The position numbers were made by a program, and so were the translations under genes. Positions 34,588 through 43,100 of a stretch of 64,000 nucleotides of DNA are shown here, in pieces (within the stretch, counting starts at the first letter, position 1; each line of letters starts with the position of its first letter). Location: assembly GCF_015278125.1 (NCBI RefSeq), contig NZ_JADILO010000001.1, positions 1 through 64,000 on the forward strand. The letters are read 5' to 3'. The DNA is from Vibrio fluminensis (GTDB lineage: Bacteria > Pseudomonadota > Gammaproteobacteria > Enterobacterales > Vibrionaceae). The notes beneath the pieces were generated by a model, which had not been told where the DNA came from, made no database searches, and worked only from the letters and a program-made list of their open reading frames with translations.

Positions 34588-35547
34588 AAAGTATATCGAA
34601 ATACTATCATTGTTTTGGCACCAAATCGTCGCTTTCTACGCTATAAGTTCGGCTAACTTGCACCGTTCTTCATGTTTCTGCCAATTGCGATATTCTGTGT
34701 TTTTAAACGATGCTTTCTCGATACAAATTCAAAACTGTACGTTTAGATTGTTATCAGCTTCAATTCATCTCACGTTTTTCATCTTATACTTACCCAACGT
34801 TGATATTGGCTAGTTACTAAAACTCTTCATCGTTTGTAGCCATAACAGTTTTGTTTACTTTCAAATTTGTTTTGATGATCTCAACTTGCCGCTGTGGCAT
34901 CTGTCTGGATTGTTTATCGATGACCGTCTTTATCGCAGCACTGTCTGCTAATAAGTCTTTGGAATTAAAATTTAAGTCGCTTAGCTGTGTGATTTGTCGA
35001 TGCTAAACGCTAGCCAGACTTCTAGCTTCTTACGCAATCAAAATAGATTTTCGTGGTCTCAACGACAACCAAACCTTTGGCTATTTTTCCTATCTACACC
35101 AATTGCTTTTGGTTCAATTGAATCACAACGAAATCTCTGACTTGCTTGGTTCGTTACCGATGAATGCAAAATAGTTTGTTTTAAATCGTACGACCACGTG
35201 GCATTTCTCAACTTAGAGAAAGTGTTACGACGTCACGCAATGGTATTCGAGGAGATAAAATACATACCCGACTATCTCACCGGAATTATCTATAACGCCT
35301 AGAGGCATCAATGCGGTGCATTCCATGACTCTAAGACGTACACAAAATCCTTTCGCTAAGACTAGCGGGTTGTTAACGGAACAGTCACTTAACAGTATCA
35401 ACGTACAAACGATTCTGCGTATTGTATTGATTGCAATGGCATTAGACATTGTTACCCTGTAACCACGGCAATCCCTATACCGTCAGTGCTGGGAAATTAT
35501 TCGCCTATTGATGTTTGGGTTTGCGATTAAAACGGCAGATACAAAAA
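34588..35547. other. Non-coding, probably decayed DNA right of the prophage
   Basis: About 960 bp without an intact gene. On the minus strand, 34817-35002 reads as about 60 coding-like codons (LSDLNFNSKDLLADS, then KTVIDKQSRQMPQRQVEIIK) ending at a stop. On the plus strand, coding-like stretches around 35000-35295 are interrupted by a stop. These look like remnants of genes not recognised. A matS-like site with one mismatch (GTTACGACGTCAC) is at 35224-35236. Confidence 0.45.
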
Positions 35548-35720
35548 ATCGCGCCCTCATTTAACATAACTATGTTATGTATAAGCTGCGCGATGATGCT
35601 TGATTAGAACCGTCCTACTTGAAGTTGCAGCGGACTCACAAACCTCATCACATAGAGCATCTATGCTCAGAGGCTTTGTTCCTTTGTCGCCTACCTGCAT
35701 CTCCAAGTTGTTTTGGTATA
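35548..35720. repeat. Palindromic intergenic repeat of a type common in Vibrio
   Basis: Two nested hairpins. 35548-35594 has outer arms ATCGCGC/GCGCGAT and inner arms ACATAAC/GTTATGT. 35612-35718 has outer arms TACTTGAAGTTGCAG / CTGCATCTCCAAGTT (about 12 of 15 pairs) and inner arms CCTC/GAGG around CATAGAGCATCTATG. From memory, near-identical units recur between genes in other Vibrio genomes; that recollection was not checked. It also contains an exact copy of the XerD arm (ATTTAACATAA). Confidence 0.6.
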
Positions 35721-35730
35721 GGATGTTTGT

Positions 35731-36042
35731 TTAGCCTGCTTTCTTACCCGATTTAGAGGTAAAGCCTTGGTGTGGGAAAACATTTCGGATGCGTTGTTGC
35801 ACTTTTTTTGGAACCTGCTTGGAGAATACTAACTTAGGACCAGTGCGCTGTTGGTATACTTTCAACTCGCCATCAAAAGGATTTCTCTCACCAATTTCTT
35901 GTACATTATGGTGAAACTTATTGGGAAAATGTCCTTTTACTTTCTCGATGTGCCCTTGCTTAAAAGTCACCTTTAAGACTGGTCTATCAACCGCTACCAA
36001 CCAAAAGATCACTAATGCCGCGATAATAATGACATATAGCAT
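35731..36042 (-). CDS. DUF3634 family membrane-anchored protein
   Basis: 103 aa. One N-terminal membrane helix (MLYVIIIAALVIFWLVAV) is followed by a basic cytoplasmic or periplasmic domain: VTFKQGHIEKVKGHFPNKFHHNVQEIGE and a C-terminus rich in Lys. It matches the DUF3634 family of Vibrio and Shewanella, function unknown. It lies 10 nt after the matP stop on the same strand and probably shares its transcript. Confidence 0.8.
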   Translation of the reverse strand: MLYVIIIAALVIFWLVAVDRPVLKVTFKQGHIEKVKGHFPNKFHHNVQEIGERNPFDGELKVYQQRTGPKLVFSKQVPKKVQQRIRNVFPHQGFTSKSGKKAG

Positions 36043-36052
36043 CTGCTCTTCC

Positions 36053-36502
36053 TTAATCAGCCAATAACTTACTCAAATCTTCCTTTAAACTAGACACAGT
36101 CTTAGATGCTTTCTCGCTTCGAGATGCTTCTGATAGCAAATATTCAATTGCATCAGATAAGGTGCAACCTAACTCACCCGCGCGGTACGAAAGCTTTTCC
36201 CATACACGATAATCAAGGTCGATAGATTTCTTCTTAGTGTGTATCTGTTCGGCATTAAAGTGACGCTTACGCTTAGCACGAATTGCTTGCTTGAGTTTGT
36301 TATCTAACTCAAGCGCCATGTTTTCTTCAATCCACTCGAGCACTCGATTTGGCTCATGTTCAAGCTTAAGAAGTCCCTCTACTGCGACTTTGTCTTCGCT
36401 GCTATCAATATGGCGAGTGATCTTTTCACCCTCTTTCCACTTCTTGATAAGGTACTTCCACTTCCAACCACATTCTAAGTTTTCAAGTTGTTGATATTTC
36501 AT
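36053..36502 (-). CDS. matP: Macrodomain Ter protein MatP
   Basis: 149 aa from the ATG at 36502, which gives the usual MatP length; the open frame runs 23 codons further upstream but the extension is unlike the family. MatP binds matS (GTGACRNYGTCAC), condenses the terminus macrodomain and tethers it to the divisome. The N-terminus MKYQQLENLECGWKWKYLIKKWKEGE and the ribbon-helix-helix part (KKKSIDLDYRVWEKLSY) are typical. It is divergent from ycbZ-fabA, as in E. coli. Confidence 0.95.
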   Translation of the reverse strand: MKYQQLENLECGWKWKYLIKKWKEGEKITRHIDSSEDKVAVEGLLKLEHEPNRVLEWIEENMALELDNKLKQAIRAKRKRHFNAEQIHTKKKSIDLDYRVWEKLSYRAGELGCTLSDAIEYLLSEASRSEKASKTVSSLKEDLSKLLAD

Positions 36503-36526
36503 TTTATATGACCCGTTAGCATTCTG

Positions 36527-36539
36527 GTGACAGCGTAAC
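36527..36539. promoter_or_regulatory. matS-like site before matP
   Basis: GTGACAGCGTAAC differs from the matS consensus at one position (A for C). It lies 25 nt upstream of the matP start codon, where a bound MatP could repress its own gene. The regulatory role is inference. Confidence 0.4.
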
Positions 36540-36685
36540 CCAAAGTCAGTTTTTTCACAATCCACTGTCATTCAAATATCGACTCAGATCGCCTATAAAA
36601 TGTGCAACGGCACTCTAGTATGTCGATAGATGCTATATGATGAGTCAGTTTTCCTATATAATTTGTCACCTTTTTGCATAAATGA

Positions 36686-38338
36686 ATGTCTCAAATGATC
36701 CAAGAACAATGGCAAGCTGTCACGCCGCAATATAATGAATACGATAGCTCTATAAACACTATCAATACACTTCCCTGCGTTGACTTTGCCTCAGCTCAGC
36801 CAAGACTAAGCAAAACGATCGATACATTCACTTCATTAAAAGGATTTAACCATCTCTTAGTGTTAAATAGTCCTGATAATGCATTTTACCGCAAACACAT
36901 TGCCGATGTAGTAAAAGGCAAAACGGCGCAGCCAGTATTGACCACAGAGTCGATCGATATGAAGACTCTGTTTGGTTCATACAGCTGTGATAAAGATGGC
37001 AACATTCTGCAACGCAATCAGGGTTTATTGGAGCAAAGTGAGCAAGGCTTTATCGTCTTACCCATTACCACACTATTAGCAAACCCAGCTAGCTGGGTAA
37101 TGTTGAAAGCTGCGTTGCTAACAGGCACCAGCTCTCCTATCAACGTTAACCCAACCCGCTTTGCCGCCAACGACATTCACTATTCGGTATCGAGCAAATT
37201 ATTACTGGTTGGTGACCGTGACCAAATTGCAGAACTGGAGTATCTAGAGCCCGATCTTTACAACGGTTTCGCTTTGTATAGTGAGGTTGAACTAGAACTC
37301 GCTTTGTCACAAAAAACTATTGAGCTTTTCTTAGGTCACTTAAACTGGATAGTAAAATCCAACCAGTTGCCAACCCTAACACCATCTGCGATTCATCGCT
37401 TAATGATGGCCGGTGCGCGTCTGACGGAAGATCAACGCTACATGCCTCTTGATATCATGTGGTATCTGGCAATTTTCTTCGAATCACTCTCTACCTGTGA
37501 TGGCGAACAGTTAACAGAATCTGATATCGATTCTGCTATAGACGCTAAATATTACCGAGAAGCTTACCTACCTGAGCGTGCACGCTCTGACATCCTTGAT
37601 GGCCAAGTCATCATCGAAACTCAAGGCGAGTGCGTTGGTCAGGTCAATGGTCTTACAGTAATTGATGTCTCTGGTCATCCTCAATCTTATGGTGAACCGG
37701 CACGTATTTCGTGTGTCATTCATTTCGGTGATGGCGATATCTCTGACGTAGAACGTAAAGCTGAGCTTGGTGGTAACCTACACGCGAAAGGCATGATGAT
37801 CATGCAAGCATTTGTCGCAAGTGCGTTGAAATTGGATGAACCATTACCCTACTCTGCATCCGTTGTTTTTGAGCAATCTTACTGTGAAGTTGATGGCGAT
37901 AGCGCGACATTAGCGGAGCTATGTTCTTTCGTAAGTGCTCTATCTGAATATCCGATCAACCAACAAATTGCCGTGACTGGTGCGGTCGATCAATTTGGTC
38001 GAGTGCAAGCCGTTGGTGGCTTAAATGAAAAAATTGAAGGCTTCTACCAAGTGTGTAAACACCAAGGTTTTACAGGCAAACAAGGTGTGATCTTACCGAA
38101 AACCAACTTAAAACATCTAGCACTTCACAAAGACGTTGTAGAAAGCATCAAAAACAATGAATTTCATATATGGTCTGTTGAAACGGTCGACCAAGCAATC
38201 CCGATCATTATGGGTAAGCCTTTCCGTGGTGACGATGAAGAAAGCGTGATCAGCAAAATCGCTCAACGTATTGAAAACTTTGAGAGACACGAACATTCAG
38301 ACTCATGGATTGAACGCATCAGAAACTGGTTTAACTAG
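36686..38338 (+). CDS. ycbZ: Lon-family (S16) protease-like protein YcbZ
   Basis: 550 aa. The C-terminal domain is a Lon-type protease: Ser406 in GDSATLAEL and Lys449 in GGLNEKIEGF, 43 residues apart as in Lon (679/722). TGAVDQFGRVQAVGG is also family-typical. The N-terminal region resembles a degenerate LonB/AAA-type ATPase without a clear Walker A. Order matP / ycbZ / fabA is conserved. The start could also be the Met three codons later. Confidence 0.9.
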   Translation: MSQMIQEQWQAVTPQYNEYDSSINTINTLPCVDFASAQPRLSKTIDTFTSLKGFNHLLVLNSPDNAFYRKHIADVVKGKTAQPVLTTESIDMKTLFGSYSCDKDGNILQRNQGLLEQSEQGFIVLPITTLLANPASWVMLKAALLTGTSSPINVNPTRFAANDIHYSVSSKLLLVGDRDQIAELEYLEPDLYNGFALYSEVELELALSQKTIELFLGHLNWIVKSNQLPTLTPSAIHRLMMAGARLTEDQRYMPLDIMWYLAIFFESLSTCDGEQLTESDIDSAIDAKYYREAYLPERARSDILDGQVIIETQGECVGQVNGLTVIDVSGHPQSYGEPARISCVIHFGDGDISDVERKAELGGNLHAKGMMIMQAFVASALKLDEPLPYSASVVFEQSYCEVDGDSATLAELCSFVSALSEYPINQQIAVTGAVDQFGRVQAVGGLNEKIEGFYQVCKHQGFTGKQGVILPKTNLKHLALHKDVVESIKNNEFHIWSVETVDQAIPIIMGKPFRGDDEESVISKIAQRIENFERHEHSDSWIERIRNWFN

Positions 38339-38408
38339 CACTGATCGGAGTTGTTTAGCGTACACGTGTTCTCTAAACTGCAGCTATCAAAAATTGGAGT
38401 AATTGATA

Positions 38409-38927
38409 ATGCAAAACAAACGTGAATCATATAATCGCGAAGATCTACTAGCGTCTAGCCAAGGTGAATTGTTTGGCGAAGGCTACCCTCAACTACCAGC
38501 ACCTAATATGCTGATGATGGATCGCATCACTAAGATGTCCGAAACTGAGGGTGATTTTGGCAAAGGTTTAATCCTTGCTGAATTGGATATTACTCCGGAC
38601 CTATGGTTTTTCGATTGCCACTTCCCTGGTGATCCTGTAATGCCAGGTTGCCTTGGCTTAGATGCAATGTGGCAACTGGTTGGCTTTTATTTAGGTTGGG
38701 TTGGCGGCAAAGGTAAAGGCCGTGCTTTAGGTGTTGGTGAAGTTAAGTTTACAGGCCAAATCCTACCGACTGCGAAGAAAGTAACCTACGAAATCCACAT
38801 GAAGCGTGTTGTAAACCGCCGATTGGTTATGGGTTTAGCGGATGGCAAAGTTTTAGTCGATGGTAAAGAAATCTATGTAGCAAAAGATCTGAAAGTTGGC
38901 CTCTTCCAGGATACTTCTTCTTTCTAA
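38409..38927 (+). CDS. fabA: 3-hydroxydecanoyl-ACP dehydratase/isomerase
   Basis: 172 aa from the ATG at 38409 with GGAG 8-11 nt upstream. FabA dehydrates beta-hydroxydecanoyl-ACP and isomerises the double bond, the branch point to unsaturated fatty acids. The active-site His71 is in [15 protein letters not shown], followed by [16 protein letters not shown] with the partner Asp. A hairpin terminator follows. Confidence 0.97.
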   Translation: MQNKRESYNREDLLASSQGELFGEGYPQLPAPNMLMMDRITKMSETEGDFGKGLILAELDITPDLWFFDCHFPGDPVMPGCLGLDAMWQLVGFYLGWVGGKGKGRALGVGEVKFTGQILPTAKKVTYEIHMKRVVNRRLVMGLADGKVLVDGKEIYVAKDLKVGLFQDTSSF

Positions 38928-38942
38928 ATCCGATTTATGGAT

Positions 38943-38970
38943 AAGCGACTCTACGGAGTCGTTTATTTTT
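38943..38970 (+). terminator. fabA terminator
   Basis: AAGCGACTC pairs with GAGTCGTTT (one G-U) around a 4-nt loop and is followed by ATTTTT. Confidence 0.8.
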
Positions 38971-39010
38971 AACCAAGCATTTTAGTTATAGTGCATTAGA
39001 GTGGTAATAT

Positions 39011-39029
39011 AAAGCCCCTTTCGGGGCTC
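39011..39029 (-). terminator. rmf terminator
   Basis: AGCCCC/GGGGCT stem with a 4-nt loop, read on the minus strand after the rmf stop, followed by TTTATATT. Confidence 0.75.
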
Positions 39030-39060
39030 ATTTCCTTATGCTGTATGTGAAGAGAGTAAA

Positions 39061-39234
39061 CTACTTAAAAAAGCCAGCTGTTTTGTCTTCTCTGGCATCA
39101 CGCCAACCACCGAGCCAATACGAACGAGCGTCCATCTGTTGATATGGGCAAGCTTCGGTCGAACGACCATTTAAGCCTGCTTTGTAACCTTGAGATTGTG
39201 CACGTTCTAGGCGGTCACGCTTTTGTCTCTTCAT
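39061..39234 (-). CDS. rmf: Ribosome modulation factor
   Basis: 57 aa from the ATG at 39234, with GAGGA upstream. RMF dimerises 70S ribosomes into inactive 100S particles in stationary phase. The sequence MKRQKRDRLERAQSQGYKAG and RSTEACPYQ, SYWLGGWRDAREDK matches the family over its full length. It stands alone on the minus strand after the convergent fabA. Confidence 0.96.
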   Translation of the reverse strand: MKRQKRDRLERAQSQGYKAGLNGRSTEACPYQQMDARSYWLGGWRDAREDKTAGFFK

Positions 39235-39347
39235 AGTGTCGTCCTCATACAATACGGGTGTGTCTAAGTACTACTATTAAAATTGTGTGGCGCTTTTATT
39301 ACTCCACCATTAAAGAATCGAACAAAACCGTCCCTTTCACAAGCAAT

Positions 39348-39384
39348 AAAAAAAGCCAGACCTCAAAACTGTGAGATCTGGCTC
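39348..39384 (-). terminator. Terminator of the DUF3466 gene
   Basis: A 12-bp stem (AGCCAGACCTCA / TGAGATCTGGCT, one G-U) with a U-run of seven on the minus strand, 17 nt after the stop. Confidence 0.85.
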
Positions 39385-39400
39385 TAGTTTACAATTTTAT

Positions 39401-40948
39401 TTATTGCTTACGTCTAAAACCTAACAGAGTTAACAGACCTAACGCTAGCCAACCTAGAGAGGCGCCTGAACGCTCGATCTTGTTAGATTCAACTGGGCGA
39501 GACTGAATATCTGACGCGCTAGTTCCCGCAATTGGTATCAGCTTAACGGCTACTATTGTTTCTCTTTGACCACAAGTAGCGTTAATAGCATTGGATTCAT
39601 ATCCGCTCGCGCAATAGTAAGCCGTACCGGATATAACACTCGCATCGCTAATATCCGTTGCATCGATAATACGATATTTATTATTTTCCGCTAAGCCGTA
39701 CGTTAAATCGTCTAGATAATATGCACCGTTTTTAAATGGTGCATCTGATTGACTACGATCACCTAATACAGTGGCGAAAGCACGTTGAGCTCGCGGTTTC
39801 CCACCTTTCTCCGAATGACGTTCATAATCAATTTGACCTACAACTTCATTACGATTATTTATCGCGCCAGCTTTACCATTTGCACTCTTAAAGAAAATAT
39901 TTCCCGAGAAGCTGCTGGCAGAAAGAGAACCTGCTGTTATGTTTGGTACATAAAAAAGACTGTTAGAATATGCACCATCATTACTCTCCCGATACTTAAC
40001 TGTACCAATAGCAATATTATTGCTATTTACCGAGGTTAAAACGGAATTTAGATATTTATTATCATCGTTATACGCAGAAACAAACTTGGTTGGAATGCTA
40101 TTCAAGTTGTTCAAGTCAAAAACAGCAGCAACTGGCAAATTATTCGATGTAGAGTTATAACCAACAGCAAATGTACCATCACTCTTAATTGCTCTTGCAC
40201 TGCCTTGAGGCATTGAATCGCCGTCAGCGCTGCCAGATGTCGCAACCAGCTTTAACGAATTGTTATCCCAAATTGCTGCTTGAGATATAAGTTCTGTTGG
40301 AGAGTGAGCTTTCGAAACACTACCAACAGTCAAGTTACCCGCTTTTTCCCATGCTTTACTTTGAGTAAAACCGGTGATGTCGAGGTCTGAGCCGTCAACA
40401 AATGCAACAGTTCTCGATGTAAAACCTGAACCATAGTGTGTTCCAACCAAAGGCGAAACACTATTTATAATCACATTCTGGTCTGTTGCGTTTTGTTGGG
40501 TAGTTTCAATGAATGCGGTTGTGTTATCAGTAACACCATTTACTTCATTCGCGTATCCTCGATTATACTGCTCATCGACCCAATTATCGCAAAGGTTGTC
40601 TACATAACCCAGAAAGCGACCGCAGTAATCTTGAAATCCATCCTCACCTCTCGCTAACCACTCAAATCCAAATTCGTAAAAAAATGGCGCTTCATCTCGA
40701 TAATCAAAGCCGGCAGCGAATCTACGTTCTTCAACAGCAATTCTATGGTCATTAGTTTGTGTAGTTTGACAATCTGCGCCGTCAGCCCAGCAATTCACTG
40801 GGGAGTCTTGAATAGCAACACCATAGGTTTTTGAATTGGAATCAACTGGTCCATACAGCTCCACTTTATACACTGCAGCATTAACTGCAAACGATGCACA
40901 AACTGTTGCTGCGACAGCCGATAATTTAAATACGTTACTTCTCATCAA
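39401..40948 (-). CDS. DUF3466 family secreted protein with GlyGly-CTERM-like tail
   Basis: 515 aa. A signal peptide ends near VNA. The body has repeated beta-rich units of the DUF3466 type (VYKVELYGPVDSNSKTYGVAIQDSP, then HAF-like repeats such as AGAINNRNEVVGQIDY). Several Cys occur near the N- and C-termini. The last 23 residues, SGASLGWLALGLLTLLGFRRKQ, form a GlyGly-CTERM-type sorting tail (small-residue motif, helix, basic end). By family knowledge, such tails are cleaved by rhombosortase and the proteins leave by type II secretion. Function is unknown. Confidence 0.85.
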   Translation of the reverse strand: MMRSNVFKLSAVAATVCASFAVNAAVYKVELYGPVDSNSKTYGVAIQDSPVNCWADGADCQTTQTNDHRIAVEERRFAAGFDYRDEAPFFYEFGFEWLARGEDGFQDYCGRFLGYVDNLCDNWVDEQYNRGYANEVNGVTDNTTAFIETTQQNATDQNVIINSVSPLVGTHYGSGFTSRTVAFVDGSDLDITGFTQSKAWEKAGNLTVGSVSKAHSPTELISQAAIWDNNSLKLVATSGSADGDSMPQGSARAIKSDGTFAVGYNSTSNNLPVAAVFDLNNLNSIPTKFVSAYNDDNKYLNSVLTSVNSNNIAIGTVKYRESNDGAYSNSLFYVPNITAGSLSASSFSGNIFFKSANGKAGAINNRNEVVGQIDYERHSEKGGKPRAQRAFATVLGDRSQSDAPFKNGAYYLDDLTYGLAENNKYRIIDATDISDASVISGTAYYCASGYESNAINATCGQRETIVAVKLIPIAGTSASDIQSRPVESNKIERSGASLGWLALGLLTLLGFRRKQ

Positions 40949-40952
40949 AATC

Positions 40953-42869
40953 TTAACTTTCCTGTTGCATTGCTTCTAGCTCTTCCCAGCGTTCGAAGGC
41001 AATTTCTAGCTCCTGCTCTACCGCAGCGAGCTTATCTAATACGGGTTGAGTTTTATCAACTGGTTGAGTGAAGAAGTCGGCACTGTTAACCAACTCTTGC
41101 AGCGACTCAATATCGGCTTCAAGCGTTTCAAGTTTCGCTGGGAGCTCTTCAAGCTCGCGCTGTAGTTTATAGGATAACTTCTTCGGCTTTGCTTTCACAG
41201 GCGCGGATTTGAGACTTACCTCAACTACCTCTTTCTCTTTTGCTGGTTTTTCAACCGCACGAGACTGCTTCACTTGCGCACGTTGTTGCTGTGCATCATG
41301 ATAACCACCGACAAACTCTTCAATGACGCCATTACCTTCAAAGATCCAGCTCGTCGCAACTGTATTGTCTACAAATTGACGGTCATGGCTTACAAGTAAT
41401 AACGTACCTTGATAGTTGGCAAGCAAATCTTCTAAAAGTTCCAAAGTTTCGATATCTAAATCGTTAGTTGGTTCATCTAGCACCAATAAGTTATTTGGAC
41501 GCAGGAAGATTCGCGCTAGTAGTAAGCGGTTTTTCTCACCACCTGATAGCGCTTTCACTGGTGTACGAGAGCGATGCGGTGGGAACAAGAAATCTTGTAG
41601 GTAGCTTAATGCGTGGCGTTGACGACCGTTTACCGTCACCTCTTGTTTACCATCGGCAAGGTTATCGATCACTGATTTCTCTGGGTCAAGCACTTCACGG
41701 TATTGGTCGAAGTAAGCAACTTCAAGTTTAGTACCACAATGCAAGCGCCCTTCGTTCGCTTCAATATCACCTAACAACAACTTAAGTAACGTACTCTTAC
41801 CACAGCCGTTTGGACCAATAAGAGCAATGCGATCACCGCGCATGATATTAAACGAGAAGTCAGAAACGATACTCTGGCCATCAATCGAGTAGCTAAGATT
41901 TTGCGCTTCAAAGATGATCTTACCTGAACGGTTTGCATCATCAATTTGAATGTTCGCTTTGCCCTGCACTTCACGTCGGTCAGAGCGTTCTTCACGCAGT
42001 TTTTTCAGCGCACGTACACGACCTTCATTGCGCGTACGGCGAGCTTTAATGCCTTGGCGAATCCATACTTCTTCTTGAGCCAATTTCTTGTCGAATTCAG
42101 CGTTCTGCATCTCTTCAACACGTAAAGACTCTTCTTTATCGACCAAGTACTGATCATAGTTACCAGGGAACGATGCAAGCTTACCGCGATCAAGATCAAC
42201 GATGCGCGTAGCCATAGACTTAATGAATGCGCGGTCGTGGGAAATAAAGATAATTGAGCCGCGGAAGTCTTTAAGGAAGTTTTCCAGCCACTCAATCGTC
42301 GTGACATCTAAGTGGTTGGTAGGTTCGTCTAGCAGTAATACATCCGGATCACGAACAAGTGCGCGTGCAAGTGCCGCTTTACGCTGCCAACCACCCGATA
42401 AGTCAGTTAGCTTGGTGTGTCCGTCTAATTTAAGCGCAGTCAATACATTCTGAATACGGTCTTCAAAACGCCATGCACCAGTGTGTTCTAATTGCTCTTG
42501 AATACGAGCTAGCTTATTAATGTTCTTTTCGCTTGGATCTTTTGCGATTAGATCGAGTTGATCTTGATAGATCTTAAGGTGTTCTCCAATCTCTGCCAGG
42601 CCTGCTGACACATAGTCAAAGACCGTACCTTCTTGGTTACGCGGCGGATCTTGTTCTAGTCGAGAGATAACGACATCTTGGGTAACGGTTAACTTTCCGT
42701 CATCCATGATTACCTCACCAGCCAACACTTTCATCAATGTCGACTTACCCGCTCCATTGCGACCAACTAAACACACACGTTCATTTTCTTGCAATGCAAA
42801 ATCAACATTGTCTAATAGTGGGCGATCGCCAAAACCTAGAAGGCCATTATTTATGGTAAGTAATGCCAT
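40953..42869 (-). CDS. uup: ABC-F ATPase Uup
   Basis: 638 aa soluble protein with two ABC domains: Walker A GRNGAGKST and GPNGCGKST, signatures LSGGWQRKAAL and LSGGEKNRLLL, and Walker B LLLDEPTNHLD and LVLDEPTNDLD. The C-terminal 100 residues form a coiled coil that binds DNA in E. coli Uup. ABC-F proteins act on ribosomes; Uup also affects transposon excision and branched DNA. It overlaps the glutaredoxin-like gene by about 23 nt. Confidence 0.95.
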   Translation of the reverse strand: MALLTINNGLLGFGDRPLLDNVDFALQENERVCLVGRNGAGKSTLMKVLAGEVIMDDGKLTVTQDVVISRLEQDPPRNQEGTVFDYVSAGLAEIGEHLKIYQDQLDLIAKDPSEKNINKLARIQEQLEHTGAWRFEDRIQNVLTALKLDGHTKLTDLSGGWQRKAALARALVRDPDVLLLDEPTNHLDVTTIEWLENFLKDFRGSIIFISHDRAFIKSMATRIVDLDRGKLASFPGNYDQYLVDKEESLRVEEMQNAEFDKKLAQEEVWIRQGIKARRTRNEGRVRALKKLREERSDRREVQGKANIQIDDANRSGKIIFEAQNLSYSIDGQSIVSDFSFNIMRGDRIALIGPNGCGKSTLLKLLLGDIEANEGRLHCGTKLEVAYFDQYREVLDPEKSVIDNLADGKQEVTVNGRQRHALSYLQDFLFPPHRSRTPVKALSGGEKNRLLLARIFLRPNNLLVLDEPTNDLDIETLELLEDLLANYQGTLLLVSHDRQFVDNTVATSWIFEGNGVIEEFVGGYHDAQQQRAQVKQSRAVEKPAKEKEVVEVSLKSAPVKAKPKKLSYKLQRELEELPAKLETLEADIESLQELVNSADFFTQPVDKTQPVLDKLAAVEQELEIAFERWEELEAMQQES

Positions 42870-43089
42870 TGTTTTCTAACCAAACCTGTAATTGTTCTAA
42901 TTCAAATGGCCAATTCAGCTCATTTTCACCATAAGACAAGACGGGAATCGTTACCCCGTAACGTGAAAATAGCTCATCATCGAATGCGATATCGACCACT
43001 TCAATAGGGAGTGAAATGTTTAATTGTTGTGTCAAAGCCAGTGCCATCTCGCAGAGATGGCACCCTTCCGTGCTATATAAGGTAATCAA
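42847..43089 (-). CDS. Glutaredoxin-family protein
   Basis: 80 aa if started at the TTG at 43089, which has AGGA 6 nt upstream and gives the usual N-terminus ITLYSTEGCHLCEMA. A TTG at 43125 would add 12 residues overlapping rlmL. The CHLC active site, the cis-Pro in GVTIPVLSY and the total length match small glutaredoxin-like (DUF836-type) proteins. It lies between rlmL and uup, and its end overlaps uup, so the three form one transcript. Confidence 0.85.
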   Translation of the reverse strand: MITLYSTEGCHLCEMALALTQQLNISLPIEVVDIAFDDELFSRYGVTIPVLSYGENELNWPFELEQLQVWLENNGITYHK

Positions 43090-43100
43090 TGGTTGTCCTA

